Below are positions 16,330-24,537 of a DNA stretch of 64,000 bases, one piece after another. The stretch's first letter is position 1. Each line of letters opens with the position of its first letter. The position numbers and the translations under genes are program-made. Location: contig CBFHKX010000001.1 in assembly GCA_965656535.1 (NCBI GenBank), positions 496,001 to 560,000 of the forward strand, given 5' to 3'. Below the pieces are notes generated by a model. The model did not search any database. It was not told the DNA's origin and saw only the letters and a list, made by a program, of their open reading frames with translations. The DNA comes from Lishizhenia sp965656535. GTDB taxonomy: Bacteria; Bacteroidota; Bacteroidia; Flavobacteriales_D; Crocinitomicaceae.

Positions 16330-19300
16330 ATGAAAAAAATAATATTATATGCAGTCTCACTAATTACTGCATACTCTTGGGGTCAACAAGCCCCAACGGT
16401 AAATAACCCAGGAAATGGTGGTGCAACAAACCCAAACTACTGGTCTAGAGCCGGTAGTTCTGATAATGGTGGTGGTACCAATAATATTTTTGGTACACGT
16501 TGGAATTCACCAATTTATTTTATCACAGGTGGGTTAGCTCAAAATACTTATAGAGCTAGGTTAAATGGTGATTTTACTTTTCCTAATCAATATCCAATAA
16601 ATGGATATACTTTTTCAAATGACCAAAATGGTGTAAACACCTCTGGCTACTTTGGCTTAGGCTTTAACAAAGATGCATTGTGGAGTCAAAACCCTGCTTC
16701 TGGTTTAGGTAATCCTAGAGGGCCTTTTTCATTACTGCATTTAAACGGTAGAGAAGGTGATTTTGTGCAACAATTTGGTTTTAGGCCATGGATGAAAACC
16801 GGAATTACCTTTACAGATAATAATGATTTATCTTATATGGGTTTACGCAAATTGGGCAATGGTATAGATGTTACAGAAACAACTATTACTTGGAGTGATA
16901 ATCCTGGTTCTGCATTTGGTCCGGATCATTTTGTGTTTAGGTTTACAGAAGGTGGTGGTTTTACAAATACAAGCAACAACCTTAGAAGAGCAGATGATAT
17001 AGATGGTTTACATGTCTTACGTATGTCTGGAGAGGGTTTAGCCGGCTTGGGTAATACTTTTGGTATTAATGAAGGTACCAATATTTATTCAGCAATGCAG
17101 AGTTTATTGCACATGAGTTATGATAGAAGAAACGGTGGTGCTAACCAAGAGCGTTATGGTTTTATGCAAATTACCTACAGAGATGATATTAACCGCCCCG
17201 GTACTGGTGAAACACACAATGACGGTTTAAGATTTGGTCTTGATAACCAACTATACGATAACAATACAAGTGTGCATGCTTTCTTAAGATGGCAAGAAAA
17301 CACGCCGTTTATTGTACAAACAGATTGGAACGACATTGCTGGTGGAATACAGAATGGTGAACGTTTAAGAGTTTCAACAATTAACTCTTTTGATGTGCCA
17401 CAGCCATTAATCAACTCGGGCAATAATAATATAACAAGAATATCTGTTTCTCATAGAGGAAATCAACCAGTAACACAGCCGAGAAGTTTAATGCATTTAG
17501 GCTATAATACTGGTGCAAATAATCCTTTTGGAATAGCAACAGATGATGGTTGGCGAAATTGGATGGATATTGGAACATTTACATCTAATGGTACTGATAA
17601 TATGTACGTAGGATTAAAAGAAGAAGGTAATGATAGATATGACGCTATTATTAACTGGGGAGATAATCAATCAGCAGGAGTAAACAATGTTGGCCCTGAT
17701 AATCTGAGATTTGTTTTCACATCAACTACTACCGGAGTATCAGGGCAAGGAGATCCCATTTCTCAATCTGCAGACGGTCTTGAAGTTGCAAGAATGATTC
17801 CTGGATTAGCTTCAACAATGCCAGCGTCTAATTATGGTATGGTTGGTATTGGTAATTTTACCGCAAACAACCCTGGAGCTCCAGCGCCTATTGATGCTAA
17901 ATTAGACATTGATGGAGATTTAAGGATTAGAGAAGTAACAGAAGATGCTTCTTTAACACAAGTTTTGGTAATCAACCCTGCTGATGAAAATAGGGTGCAC
18001 TGGAAAACTATAGAGCCTATAAATGGCGGTTTTGGTGCAGATTGTACAGACCCAGACCCTTTAGCTGGAGCATTAACTGCAGATAACCGTGTTAACTTAA
18101 ATAATCAAAATTTGTACTTTACCAATAATGATATCATTGGTAAAAATAGAACAGGTTTTGGCTATGATTGCAGCGAACCGCTAGAAGCTAAATTAAATGT
18201 GTACAGTGAGGATGAAGAGTGGAATTCTGATTTCTACACAAATAATTTAGTCCCGGTCAATCCTAATTTTCAAGGAGGTATAAGAAGCAGAATTGATAGA
18301 ACACAATCTGAAAATGCAACAGGTATTTACAGCTTTGTTGCAGAAAATAACAACCTAAGTATGCAAGAACAAATTGCTATACACGGAGAAATAAATACAC
18401 TTGATGCTAAACAAGCTTATGGTGTAAGAGGAACTGTTAATGCACTGCAACCTAATACGCCAGCAACTGGCGGATATTTTGAAACATTTGGTTCTAGCAA
18501 TACGCGTGCAGTAATTGCAAGAGCTTTTGTAGAAAATCAAGGTACACCAATGAGTGGTATAGGTTGGGGTTCAGATAATGTTGCTAATGGTACTGATTGC
18601 CTTTCATTAAATGGTGTTAGAGGTGCTGCCTTTGGTAATGGGAATAATACTGTAACTGGTGGTGTTTTTCAAGCTAACGGTAACAATCAGGTTAATTATG
18701 GAGTTCGTGCTATCGCATCAGGTGGTAATTTAAGCTATGCAGGATTTTTTCAAGGTAATGTGAGAATTACAGGTGTGCTCACTTTACCAGGCGGAACAGT
18801 AACAGGTTCTGATGCTCAGTTTAAAACAGATGTCAATTTAATTGATAATCCATTAGATTTACTTGGCCAATTACAACCTAAGCGTTACTACTATGATACC
18901 GTAAACTATTCAGAGTTTATGTTTGAATCAGACGAGCAAATGGGATTAATTGCACAAGAGGTAGAAACGGTATTACCAACTTTAGTTAGTAATCACACTT
19001 CTCCTGCTCATTATGATTCTTTAGGAAATCAAATATCTCCTGAGGTAAATTACAAAGGTGTAGAATATGAAGAAATCATACCATTGCTAATCGCCGGTGT
19101 AAATTCGCAGCAAGAAGAATTAGCATCCAAAGATTCTATCATAAATAATTTAAACGATAGACTTACACAATTAGAAAATTGTTTAGGTGCTTTATTACCA
19201 ATCTTGTGTGAGATTAATAATTCAATGGTTTTAGAAAACACTGCAGAAGAGCAAAAAACACTGCGTACAATGCTTAATGTAGAGTTATCTGATAAAGAAA

Positions 19301-19557
19301 ACATTGTATTAGATCAAAACGTACCTAACCCATTTGCTGAACGTACAATTATAACGTACAACATACCAGCATCTGTGCAAAAGGCACAAATTCATTTCTA
19401 TAACACTAACGGTCAATTAATAAATACGGTAGATGTTGTTGAAAGAGGAGAAGGTCAAATCAATGTATTTGGATCAGATTTAAGTACAGGTATTTATACG
19501 TATACTTTAGTAGCTGATGGAAAAATTGTAGCATCTAAAAAGATGATGAAACAATAA
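16330..19557 (+). CDS. Large secreted fibre-like protein with S74 self-cleaving domain and T9SS tail
   Basis: 1075 residues. Signal peptide 1-18 (ending SWGQ). Residues of about 130-520 hold three imperfect repeats about 125 residues apart, each beginning S-L-L/M-H (near 134, 258 and 386) and containing the DGL-x-V-x-R-M and W-x-D motifs. Residues of about 825-960 form a Peptidase_S74 intramolecular chaperone domain: GSDAQFK gives Ser827 and Lys832, the Ser-Lys pair used for self-cleavage in viral spike proteins and eukaryotic MYRF. A coiled coil follows (about 935-960), then a T9SS type A sorting domain (about 990-1075, LDQNVPNPFAERT). Probably a trimeric surface fibre; partner unknown. Confidence 0.85.
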   Translation: MKKIILYAVSLITAYSWGQQAPTVNNPGNGGATNPNYWSRAGSSDNGGGTNNIFGTRWNSPIYFITGGLAQNTYRARLNGDFTFPNQYPINGYTFSNDQNGVNTSGYFGLGFNKDALWSQNPASGLGNPRGPFSLLHLNGREGDFVQQFGFRPWMKTGITFTDNNDLSYMGLRKLGNGIDVTETTITWSDNPGSAFGPDHFVFRFTEGGGFTNTSNNLRRADDIDGLHVLRMSGEGLAGLGNTFGINEGTNIYSAMQSLLHMSYDRRNGGANQERYGFMQITYRDDINRPGTGETHNDGLRFGLDNQLYDNNTSVHAFLRWQENTPFIVQTDWNDIAGGIQNGERLRVSTINSFDVPQPLINSGNNNITRISVSHRGNQPVTQPRSLMHLGYNTGANNPFGIATDDGWRNWMDIGTFTSNGTDNMYVGLKEEGNDRYDAIINWGDNQSAGVNNVGPDNLRFVFTSTTTGVSGQGDPISQSADGLEVARMIPGLASTMPASNYGMVGIGNFTANNPGAPAPIDAKLDIDGDLRIREVTEDASLTQVLVINPADENRVHWKTIEPINGGFGADCTDPDPLAGALTADNRVNLNNQNLYFTNNDIIGKNRTGFGYDCSEPLEAKLNVYSEDEEWNSDFYTNNLVPVNPNFQGGIRSRIDRTQSENATGIYSFVAENNNLSMQEQIAIHGEINTLDAKQAYGVRGTVNALQPNTPATGGYFETFGSSNTRAVIARAFVENQGTPMSGIGWGSDNVANGTDCLSLNGVRGAAFGNGNNTVTGGVFQANGNNQVNYGVRAIASGGNLSYAGFFQGNVRITGVLTLPGGTVTGSDAQFKTDVNLIDNPLDLLGQLQPKRYYYDTVNYSEFMFESDEQMGLIAQEVETVLPTLVSNHTSPAHYDSLGNQISPEVNYKGVEYEEIIPLLIAGVNSQQEELASKDSIINNLNDRLTQLENCLGALLPILCEINNSMVLENTAEEQKTLRTMLNVELSDKENIVLDQNVPNPFAERTIITYNIPASVQKAQIHFYNTNGQLINTVDVVERGEGQINVFGSDLSTGIYTYTLVADGKIVASKKMMKQ

Positions 19558-19572
19558 TCACCTAAAATAATA

Positions 19573-19616
19573 AAAAAACACCCGAGCATGTTTCATCAAG
19601 TTCGGGTGTTTTTTCA
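19573..19616 (+). terminator. Terminator of the surface-protein operon
   Basis: A 13-bp stem (AAAAAACACCCGA / TCGGGTGTTTTTT) with a 16-base loop and T-run, 15 bp after the stop. Because the stem has A and T at its ends it may work in both directions, also for the bacilliredoxin gene. Confidence 0.85.
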
Positions 19617-19667
19617 AAACAAAGACTACTTTGTTCAAATAGTCTTAATTATTTTCTTGTTTGCAAA

Positions 19668-20081
19668 TTAGCAGTATGCTGCGTAAGCTTCTTTCAAGTT
19701 TTCTGCAATCATTGTTGCTGAACCTCCTTCAATGTGGTGTCTTTCTAAGAAATGAACCAATTTACCATCTTTGAATAATGCAATTGATGGTGAAGATGGA
19801 GGGTAAGGTAAAAAGTACTTTCTTGCTTGGTTTGTAGCTTCGCTATCTACACCTGCAAATACAGTTGCTAAACCGCTTGGTTTTTTATCGCTGTCAATAG
19901 AAAGTTTAACACCAGGGCGCATATTTCCTGCTGCACATCCGCAAACAGAGTTTACAACTACCAAAAGTGTACCTTCTGCGTTGTTAATTTTATTATCAAC
20001 CTCTTCTGCAGATGTTAATTGTTCAAACCCAACAGAAGTTAAGTCTTCTTTCATGGGTGCTACTAATTCTGGAGGATACAT
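19668..20081 (-). CDS. BrxA/BrxB family bacilliredoxin
   Basis: A 137-residue thioredoxin-fold protein of the YphP/YqiW family. The active site is Cys47-Gly-Cys49 in NSVCGCAAG, with cis-proline region YPPSSPSIALF and the end of the domain HFLERHHIEG. In Firmicutes these proteins remove bacillithiol from oxidised proteins. Finding one here suggests that the organism makes bacillithiol, as some Bacteroidota do; no bsh genes are in the window. A single short gene with its own upstream gap. Confidence 0.9.
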   Translation of the reverse strand: MYPPELVAPMKEDLTSVGFEQLTSAEEVDNKINNAEGTLLVVVNSVCGCAAGNMRPGVKLSIDSDKKPSGLATVFAGVDSEATNQARKYFLPYPPSSPSIALFKDGKLVHFLERHHIEGGSATMIAENLKEAYAAYC

Positions 20082-20180
20082 ATCTTTTTAAATTTAAATT
20101 TTATACAAAGATAATGCTTTTACTCGGTTGTTTATATTGATTTTAAATAGCAAATAGAAATTGTCTTAAAAAGACCCTTT

Positions 20181-21227
20181 TTATGGTTGATATTGCCATT
20201 TTTTCCAACGTTCAATATTTACTTCTTTGTTTAGAGGAGTGTGCTCAATTACATGTTTAAGTAAATGTTCGCTCAAGTACGGAGCTAGCATATATCCTTT
20301 TGTTCCTAAGCCGTTAAAAATTACCATAAATGGATACTTTGGGTGCTTCCCCATTAATGGTCGCCTATCAGGAACAGTTGGTCTAATGCCAGTTTTATGA
20401 TCGGTAACTTCCATTTTTGCAGAACAAATGGCAGCGTATTTATTTAGTAATTCTTGTTTTTTTTCAGCCGTTGGTGTAAGGTCTTCTGTATTCCAATCAA
20501 AGGTTGCGCCTAGTCTAAAGGTTTGGTTACCTGTTGGAAGCACAAAGCATTTTCGGTTCAAAATTTCATCTTCTAAGAGTTCTTTAGAAGTTATTTCTAA
20601 GATTTCTCCTTTCGTATGGTTGAGAGGAAGGTAGTTAAAGAAAGGGTTATACGTTCCTTTGTAACCTTCTGCAAAAATTAAATAATCAAACGGTTCACCA
20701 TTGTAGCATTTTTTTTCAATATCAATGGCATCGTAATCAAATTCAGTGTATTCTAATTTTCCGTGTTTTTGAAAATAGTGCTGGTTGTTTTCTACAAATT
20801 GAGCCGAAGAAATATAACCACCTTTTTGCACAAATCCACTGCCGTTTTCTGTTTTAGCGTAGTGGGGTGCACTTTCTTGTAAAGGAGATAAATAGTCTAA
20901 ATAAGTATTTCCTTCTTCTCGTTTTTCTATCCATAGTTGTTTTTCTTCAGGTGTAGAAAAACAACGACGTATAGGCATACGATGATAAAACTTACTTCCA
21001 ATTTTTTCTTCTATTTTAACATAAAAGGTATCTAAATAAGGTACAAGTGTGTCTGCTTCCCAACTTTTAAGCATTTTTCTAAAAACAATAGGATTTATCA
21101 TTCCGGCAGCAATTGTACTGCTGTAATTCTCCTTTTTAGTAATAATTTTAAAGTCAAGCCCAACATTTTCTAGTTGATGTCCGAGACAAATCCCCGCAAC
21201 ACCACCGCCCACAATAACAACCTTCAT
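20181..21227 (-). CDS. FAD-dependent oxidoreductase of the DAO family
   Basis: 348 residues. An N-terminal Rossmann FAD motif VIVGGGVAGICLG (residues 4-16) and a C-terminal GIRPTVPDRRPLMG plus FNGLGTKGYMLAPY, the second flavin-binding stretch of D-amino-acid-oxidase-like enzymes (glycine oxidase, ThiO, MnmC C-domain). Substrate cannot be read from the sequence; an amine or amino acid is likely. It is transcribed away from the repeat-DUF559 module; repeat copy A begins 54 bp upstream of its start, possibly interfering with the promoter. Confidence 0.8.
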   Translation of the reverse strand: MKVVIVGGGVAGICLGHQLENVGLDFKIITKKENYSSTIAAGMINPIVFRKMLKSWEADTLVPYLDTFYVKIEEKIGSKFYHRMPIRRCFSTPEEKQLWIEKREEGNTYLDYLSPLQESAPHYAKTENGSGFVQKGGYISSAQFVENNQHYFQKHGKLEYTEFDYDAIDIEKKCYNGEPFDYLIFAEGYKGTYNPFFNYLPLNHTKGEILEITSKELLEDEILNRKCFVLPTGNQTFRLGATFDWNTEDLTPTAEKKQELLNKYAAICSAKMEVTDHKTGIRPTVPDRRPLMGKHPKYPFMVIFNGLGTKGYMLAPYLSEHLLKHVIEHTPLNKEVNIERWKKWQYQP

Positions 21228-21280
21228 CTTAAGATTTTTTACGAAGATACGGAATATAAGATTTTAATGTTTAAAAATAC

Positions 21281-21468
21281 ACTTCCTTCGCTGAAGGAGG
21301 TGTCGAGGAACGAGACGGAGGATGGTTGCGTAGTTTAGAACTTTATTTTAGAAAGTAAATCGGTAGATATAGAAGTTATGATTTGAAGAATTACTACACA
21401 GAATTAATTCAGTTTGCATCCTCCGACCTCCAAGTGCCTTGGAGCCCACCTCCTTCACCGAAGGAGGT
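21281..21468 (+). repeat. Hairpin-ended 188-bp repeat, copy A
   Basis: Begins with ACTTCCTTC, loop GCT, GAAGGAGGT and ends with ACCTCCTTC, loop ACC, GAAGGAGGT, so each end is a 9-bp hairpin. Inside, CGGAGGATG (21316-21324) pairs with CATCCTCCG (21417-21425), and CTCCAAG-TGC-CTTGGAG (21428-21444) forms a third hairpin. Copy B lies exactly 640 bp further on with six substitutions. Homology extends a few bases outside (AAAAATA before, AT after). The 3' end is 7 bp from the stop codon of the DUF559 gene. Confidence 0.9.
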
Positions 21469-21475
21469 ATTTCGT

Positions 21476-21853
21476 TTACTTCCATTTTTTCTTTCTATTG
21501 TTGTCTTTTTGTTCCAAACAATAAATTACGTGTAGAATATCTCTTTTAATATTTTCCAAATTATTGATAACTTCATTTTCTGTATATCGGATTACTGTGA
21601 AGCCATATTTTTCTAAATGATCTTGTCTAATCCTGTCTTTTTCGTTCTTGCTAATATGACTGTTACCATCTATCTCTATTATTAACTGCAGTTCGTAGTT
21701 GTAAAAGTCTACAATATAATGGTCAATAATTCTTTGTCTTAGAAATCGATAACCAGTTTGTTTTCTGGATAGAAAGTATTTCCAAATTGTTTTTTCTGCT
21801 TGAGTTCCTGATTTTCTTAGTTCACGAGCGAATGTTAAGATTGGTTTATTCAT
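21476..21853 (-). CDS. DUF559 / Vsr-like endonuclease
   Basis: 125 residues of the DUF559 family, small nucleases with the fold of the very-short-patch repair enzyme Vsr. Motifs: LRKSGTQAEKTIWKYF (helix 1), GYRFLRQRIIDHYIVDFY and LIIEIDGNSH, which provide the PD-(D/E)XK-like acidic residues, then GFTVIRYTENEV. The gene sits between two 188-bp near-identical repeats, and a perfect 12-bp inverted repeat lies just before its ATG. Tyr, Ile and Lys codons resemble neighbours in AT content. DUF559 genes often stand alone in Bacteroidota; here the bracket by repeats suggests a mobility or maintenance role (inference). Confidence 0.9.
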   Translation of the reverse strand: MNKPILTFARELRKSGTQAEKTIWKYFLSRKQTGYRFLRQRIIDHYIVDFYNYELQLIIEIDGNSHISKNEKDRIRQDHLEKYGFTVIRYTENEVINNLENIKRDILHVIYCLEQKDNNRKKKWK

Positions 21854-21860
21854 AAAAGTG

Positions 21861-21896
21861 CATTTTCAATTAAAGATAGTATATTATTTAATTGAA
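21861..21896 (-). promoter_or_regulatory. Perfect inverted repeat before the DUF559 start
   Basis: TTTTCAATTAAA, 12 bases, TTTAATTGAAAA: perfect 12-bp arms starting 7 bp upstream of the ATG. It would fold in the 5' leader or serve as an operator or nuclease target. It is outside both 188-bp repeats. Confidence 0.6.
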
Positions 21897-21920
21897 AAAA
21901 AGACACTTAGATAAAAATAT

Positions 21921-22108
21921 ACCTCCTTCGCTGAAGGAGGTGTTGAGGAACGAGACGGAGGATGATTGCGAAGTTTAGAACTTTGTTTTAGAAAGTAAAT
22001 CGGTAGATATAGAAGTTACGATTTGAAGAATTACTACACAGAATTAATTCAGTTTGCATCCTCCGACCTCCAAGTGCCTTGGAGCCCACCTCCTTCACCG
22101 AAGGAGGT
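21921..22108 (+). repeat. Hairpin-ended 188-bp repeat, copy B
   Basis: Same orientation and length as copy A, about 97% identical. End hairpins: 21921-21941 (ACCTCCTTC, loop GCT, GAAGGAGGT, here without mismatch) and 22088-22108 (loop ACC). The inner hairpin is at 22068-22084. It ends six bases after the stop of the threonine dehydrogenase gene (on the minus strand) and may act as its terminator. Confidence 0.9.
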
Positions 22109-22113
22109 ATTAA

Positions 22114-23064
22114 CTAATCTATCAAATCCGGATTCACATTATCCAACATAACTTTAACCATGGAATCTAAGTCAAATTTTTCTTGCCATCCCCAATCTTT
22201 TTTTGCTGCGCTATCATCAATAGAAGAAGGCCAAGAATCTGCAATTTTTTGTCTAAAATCTGGTGTGTAATCAATTGTAAAATCGGGTTGTATTTTTTGT
22301 ATTGCTTCTGTAAGTGTTTTCGGAGTAAAAGAAATACCTGCTAAATTGTAAGAAGAACGTTCTTTAATTTGTTCTACTGGAGCCTCCATCAAATCTACCG
22401 TAGCTTTAATTGCATCTTCCATATACATCATAGGCAATGCTGTATTTTCTGATAAAAAGCACGTGTATGTATTGCGTTTTCTAGCGTTATAAAAAATGTC
22501 TACTGCGTAATCTGTTGTTCCTCCACCTGGTAAAGAAGTGTAAGAAATTAAACCCGGATAACGGATAGAACGCACATCCACTCCATAAATATTATGGTAG
22601 TATTCGCACCATCTTTCGCCAGCTTGTTTAGAGATACCGTAAACTGTGGTAGGCTCCATAACTGTTTTTTGTGGAGTGTTTTGTTTAGGTGTGGTTGGAC
22701 CAAAAACCGCAATTGAACTAGGCCAGAAGACCTTATTAATAATCTTTTCTTTAGCAAGATCTAACACATTAAATAACCCTTCCATGTTTAATTTCCATGC
22801 AAACTCTGGGTGTTTTTCTGCCGTAGCAGAAAGTAATGCAGCTAAAAGATAAATTTCAGTAATGTTTTGCTCTTTAACATAATTCCAAAGTTCTTCTCGC
22901 TTTAAAACGTCAATTTGTTTGTAAACACCTGCTTTTAATACTTCCGGACATTCTTCTTTAACATCTGAAGCAATAACAGATTCATTTCCAAATCTCTTTC
23001 TTAATTCTAAAACAAGCTCAGACCCAATTTGTCCGCCAGCTCCAATTACCAAAACCTTTTTCAT
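22114..23064 (-). CDS. tdh: SDR-type L-threonine 3-dehydrogenase
   Basis: A 316-residue epimerase-like short-chain dehydrogenase oxidising L-threonine with NAD to 2-amino-3-ketobutyrate. NAD site VIGAGGQIGSE (residues 6-16); catalytic YGISK with Tyr near 140; and PGGGTTDYAVDIFY near 183-196, a stretch typical of the threonine dehydrogenases of Flavobacterium and trypanosomes and not of UDP-sugar epimerases. The 2-amino-3-ketobutyrate ligase (kbl) is not in the window. Divergent from hmgA; with hmgA and hpd it gives the area an amino-acid catabolic character. Epimerase on another substrate is the less likely alternative. Confidence 0.88.
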   Translation of the reverse strand: MKKVLVIGAGGQIGSELVLELRKRFGNESVIASDVKEECPEVLKAGVYKQIDVLKREELWNYVKEQNITEIYLLAALLSATAEKHPEFAWKLNMEGLFNVLDLAKEKIINKVFWPSSIAVFGPTTPKQNTPQKTVMEPTTVYGISKQAGERWCEYYHNIYGVDVRSIRYPGLISYTSLPGGGTTDYAVDIFYNARKRNTYTCFLSENTALPMMYMEDAIKATVDLMEAPVEQIKERSSYNLAGISFTPKTLTEAIQKIQPDFTIDYTPDFRQKIADSWPSSIDDSAAKKDWGWQEKFDLDSMVKVMLDNVNPDLID

Positions 23065-23126
23065 ACTTACTAAATCTTAGAGCAAAAATAACATATCGTT
23101 TATTTATAAAAGACTTTACAATTCTT

Positions 23127-23134
23127 TATATTTG
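23127..23134 (+). promoter_or_regulatory. -7 box upstream of hmgA
   Basis: TATATTTG matches TANNTTTG but lies 166 bp before the hmgA ATG, so the leader would be long. A 19-codon ATG frame (23161-23220, MSWKYVKIKDKT...) begins 27 bp after it. Confidence 0.3.
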
Positions 23135-23292
23135 TCTAAACAGTGATTTTATATTTATTTATGAGTTGGAAATACGTAAAAATAAAGGATAAAACGCTTC
23201 TAAAGCGAGATCCAGAATGAGAGGTTACAACTTTATGTAAAATTCACTTTCATTGAAAAATGATTAATTATTCACACAAATTTTAAATAAAT

Positions 23293-24453
23293 ATGCCGTT
23301 TTATCATAAAATGGGTAAAATCCCGCATAAAAGACATACCACTTTTAAGAAAGAAGATGGTTCTTTTTATTTCGAACAGCTTTTCGGGACTGAAGGTTTT
23401 GATGGTATGGCAAGTTTGCTTTATCACACGCAAAGACCAACACAAGTAAAAAACGTAGGAAACTCTGTAGATGTTTCTCCAACGGCAGCTGTAGATAAAA
23501 ACATTACATCGCGTATGCTTAATGGGTTTAAAACTAAGCCAGCAGATGATTTTTTAGACAGTAGAGTAACCGTTATGTTTAATAATGATTTGAATATTGT
23601 TTTAGCAGCTCCAAAAAAATCTTTACGCAATTATTATTATAAAAATGCAGATGCAGATGAAGTACTGTTTGTGCATGAAGGAACAGGAACGCTGAGAACG
23701 ATGTTAGGTAATATTCCGTTTGGTTACGGAGATTATTTAGTAGTGCCAAGAGGAATTATTTATCAAATAGATTTTGATACAGAGGTAAATAGATTGTTTA
23801 TTGTTGAATCATTTTCTCCGGTGTTAACACCTAAACGTTACAGAAATAGATTTGGACAATTATTAGAGCATTCTCCTTTTTGCGAGAGAGATTTACGCAC
23901 GCCTTCTGAATTAGAAACACATAATGAAAATGGAGATTTTCTTATAAAAATTAAGAAAGAAAATACCTTACATGAGCTTACTTACGCTTCACACCCGTTT
24001 GATGTAGTTGGGTATGATGGATACAATTTTCCGTACGCGTTTAACATTAAAGATTTTGAACCCATTACAGGTAGAGTGCATCAACCACCGCCCGTGCATC
24101 AAACTTTTCAGGCACATAACTTTGTGATTTGTTCTTTTGTTCCACGTTTGTATGATTATCATCCAGAAGCAATTCCTGCGCCGTACAACCATAGTAATAT
24201 AGACTCTGATGAGGTATTGTATTACGTAGACGGAGATTTTATGAGTAGGGCGCACGTAGAAAAAGGATTTATTTCGCTTCATCCAGGTGGTATTCCTCAT
24301 GGTCCGCACCCTGGAACAATGGAAACAAGCATTGGTAAAAAAGAAACGGGAGAATTAGCCGTTATGGTGGATACATTTAGACCTTTAAAATTAACACAAG
24401 CAGCTGTAGATATGTGTGATGAAGATTACGTTTACAGTTGGTTAGATAAATAA
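23293..24453 (+). CDS. hmgA: Homogentisate 1,2-dioxygenase
   Basis: A 386-residue non-haem iron enzyme that opens the ring of homogentisate to maleylacetoacetate in tyrosine and phenylalanine breakdown. It begins MPFYHKMGKIPHKRHTTF, as in Bacteroidota homologues, which are shorter than the 430-450-residue proteobacterial and human enzymes. The cupin core shows VVPRGIIYQI, HSNIDSDEVLYYVDG and HPGGIPHGPHPG, the histidine/glutamate-rich part that should hold the iron. The gene for 4-hydroxyphenylpyruvate dioxygenase follows after 84 bp, making consecutive pathway steps adjacent. Maleylacetoacetate isomerase and fumarylacetoacetase are not in the window. Confidence 0.93.
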   Translation: MPFYHKMGKIPHKRHTTFKKEDGSFYFEQLFGTEGFDGMASLLYHTQRPTQVKNVGNSVDVSPTAAVDKNITSRMLNGFKTKPADDFLDSRVTVMFNNDLNIVLAAPKKSLRNYYYKNADADEVLFVHEGTGTLRTMLGNIPFGYGDYLVVPRGIIYQIDFDTEVNRLFIVESFSPVLTPKRYRNRFGQLLEHSPFCERDLRTPSELETHNENGDFLIKIKKENTLHELTYASHPFDVVGYDGYNFPYAFNIKDFEPITGRVHQPPPVHQTFQAHNFVICSFVPRLYDYHPEAIPAPYNHSNIDSDEVLYYVDGDFMSRAHVEKGFISLHPGGIPHGPHPGTMETSIGKKETGELAVMVDTFRPLKLTQAAVDMCDEDYVYSWLDK

Positions 24454-24537
24454 CTAGTATAACTTCCATGACATCGAGCAGAGTAGAAATGTGAGGGGAA
24501 GGACTTCAATCGTTTAAATTAGAAAAATAAAAAAATT

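Noticed and set aside
21293..21301. AAGGAGGT in the repeats as a ribosome binding site
   Set aside because: It matches the anti-Shine-Dalgarno perfectly but no start codon follows at a useful distance, and it belongs to the hairpin arm; genes in this phylum rarely use such sites.
21281..22108. CRISPR array or IS with classical transposase
   Set aside because: Only two long copies, no short spacers, no cas genes, and the enclosed gene is a DUF559 nuclease and not a transposase.
23161..23220. 19-codon leader peptide before hmgA
   Set aside because: Only weak support: it follows a -7 box but has no run of Tyr or Phe codons and no attenuator hairpin after it.
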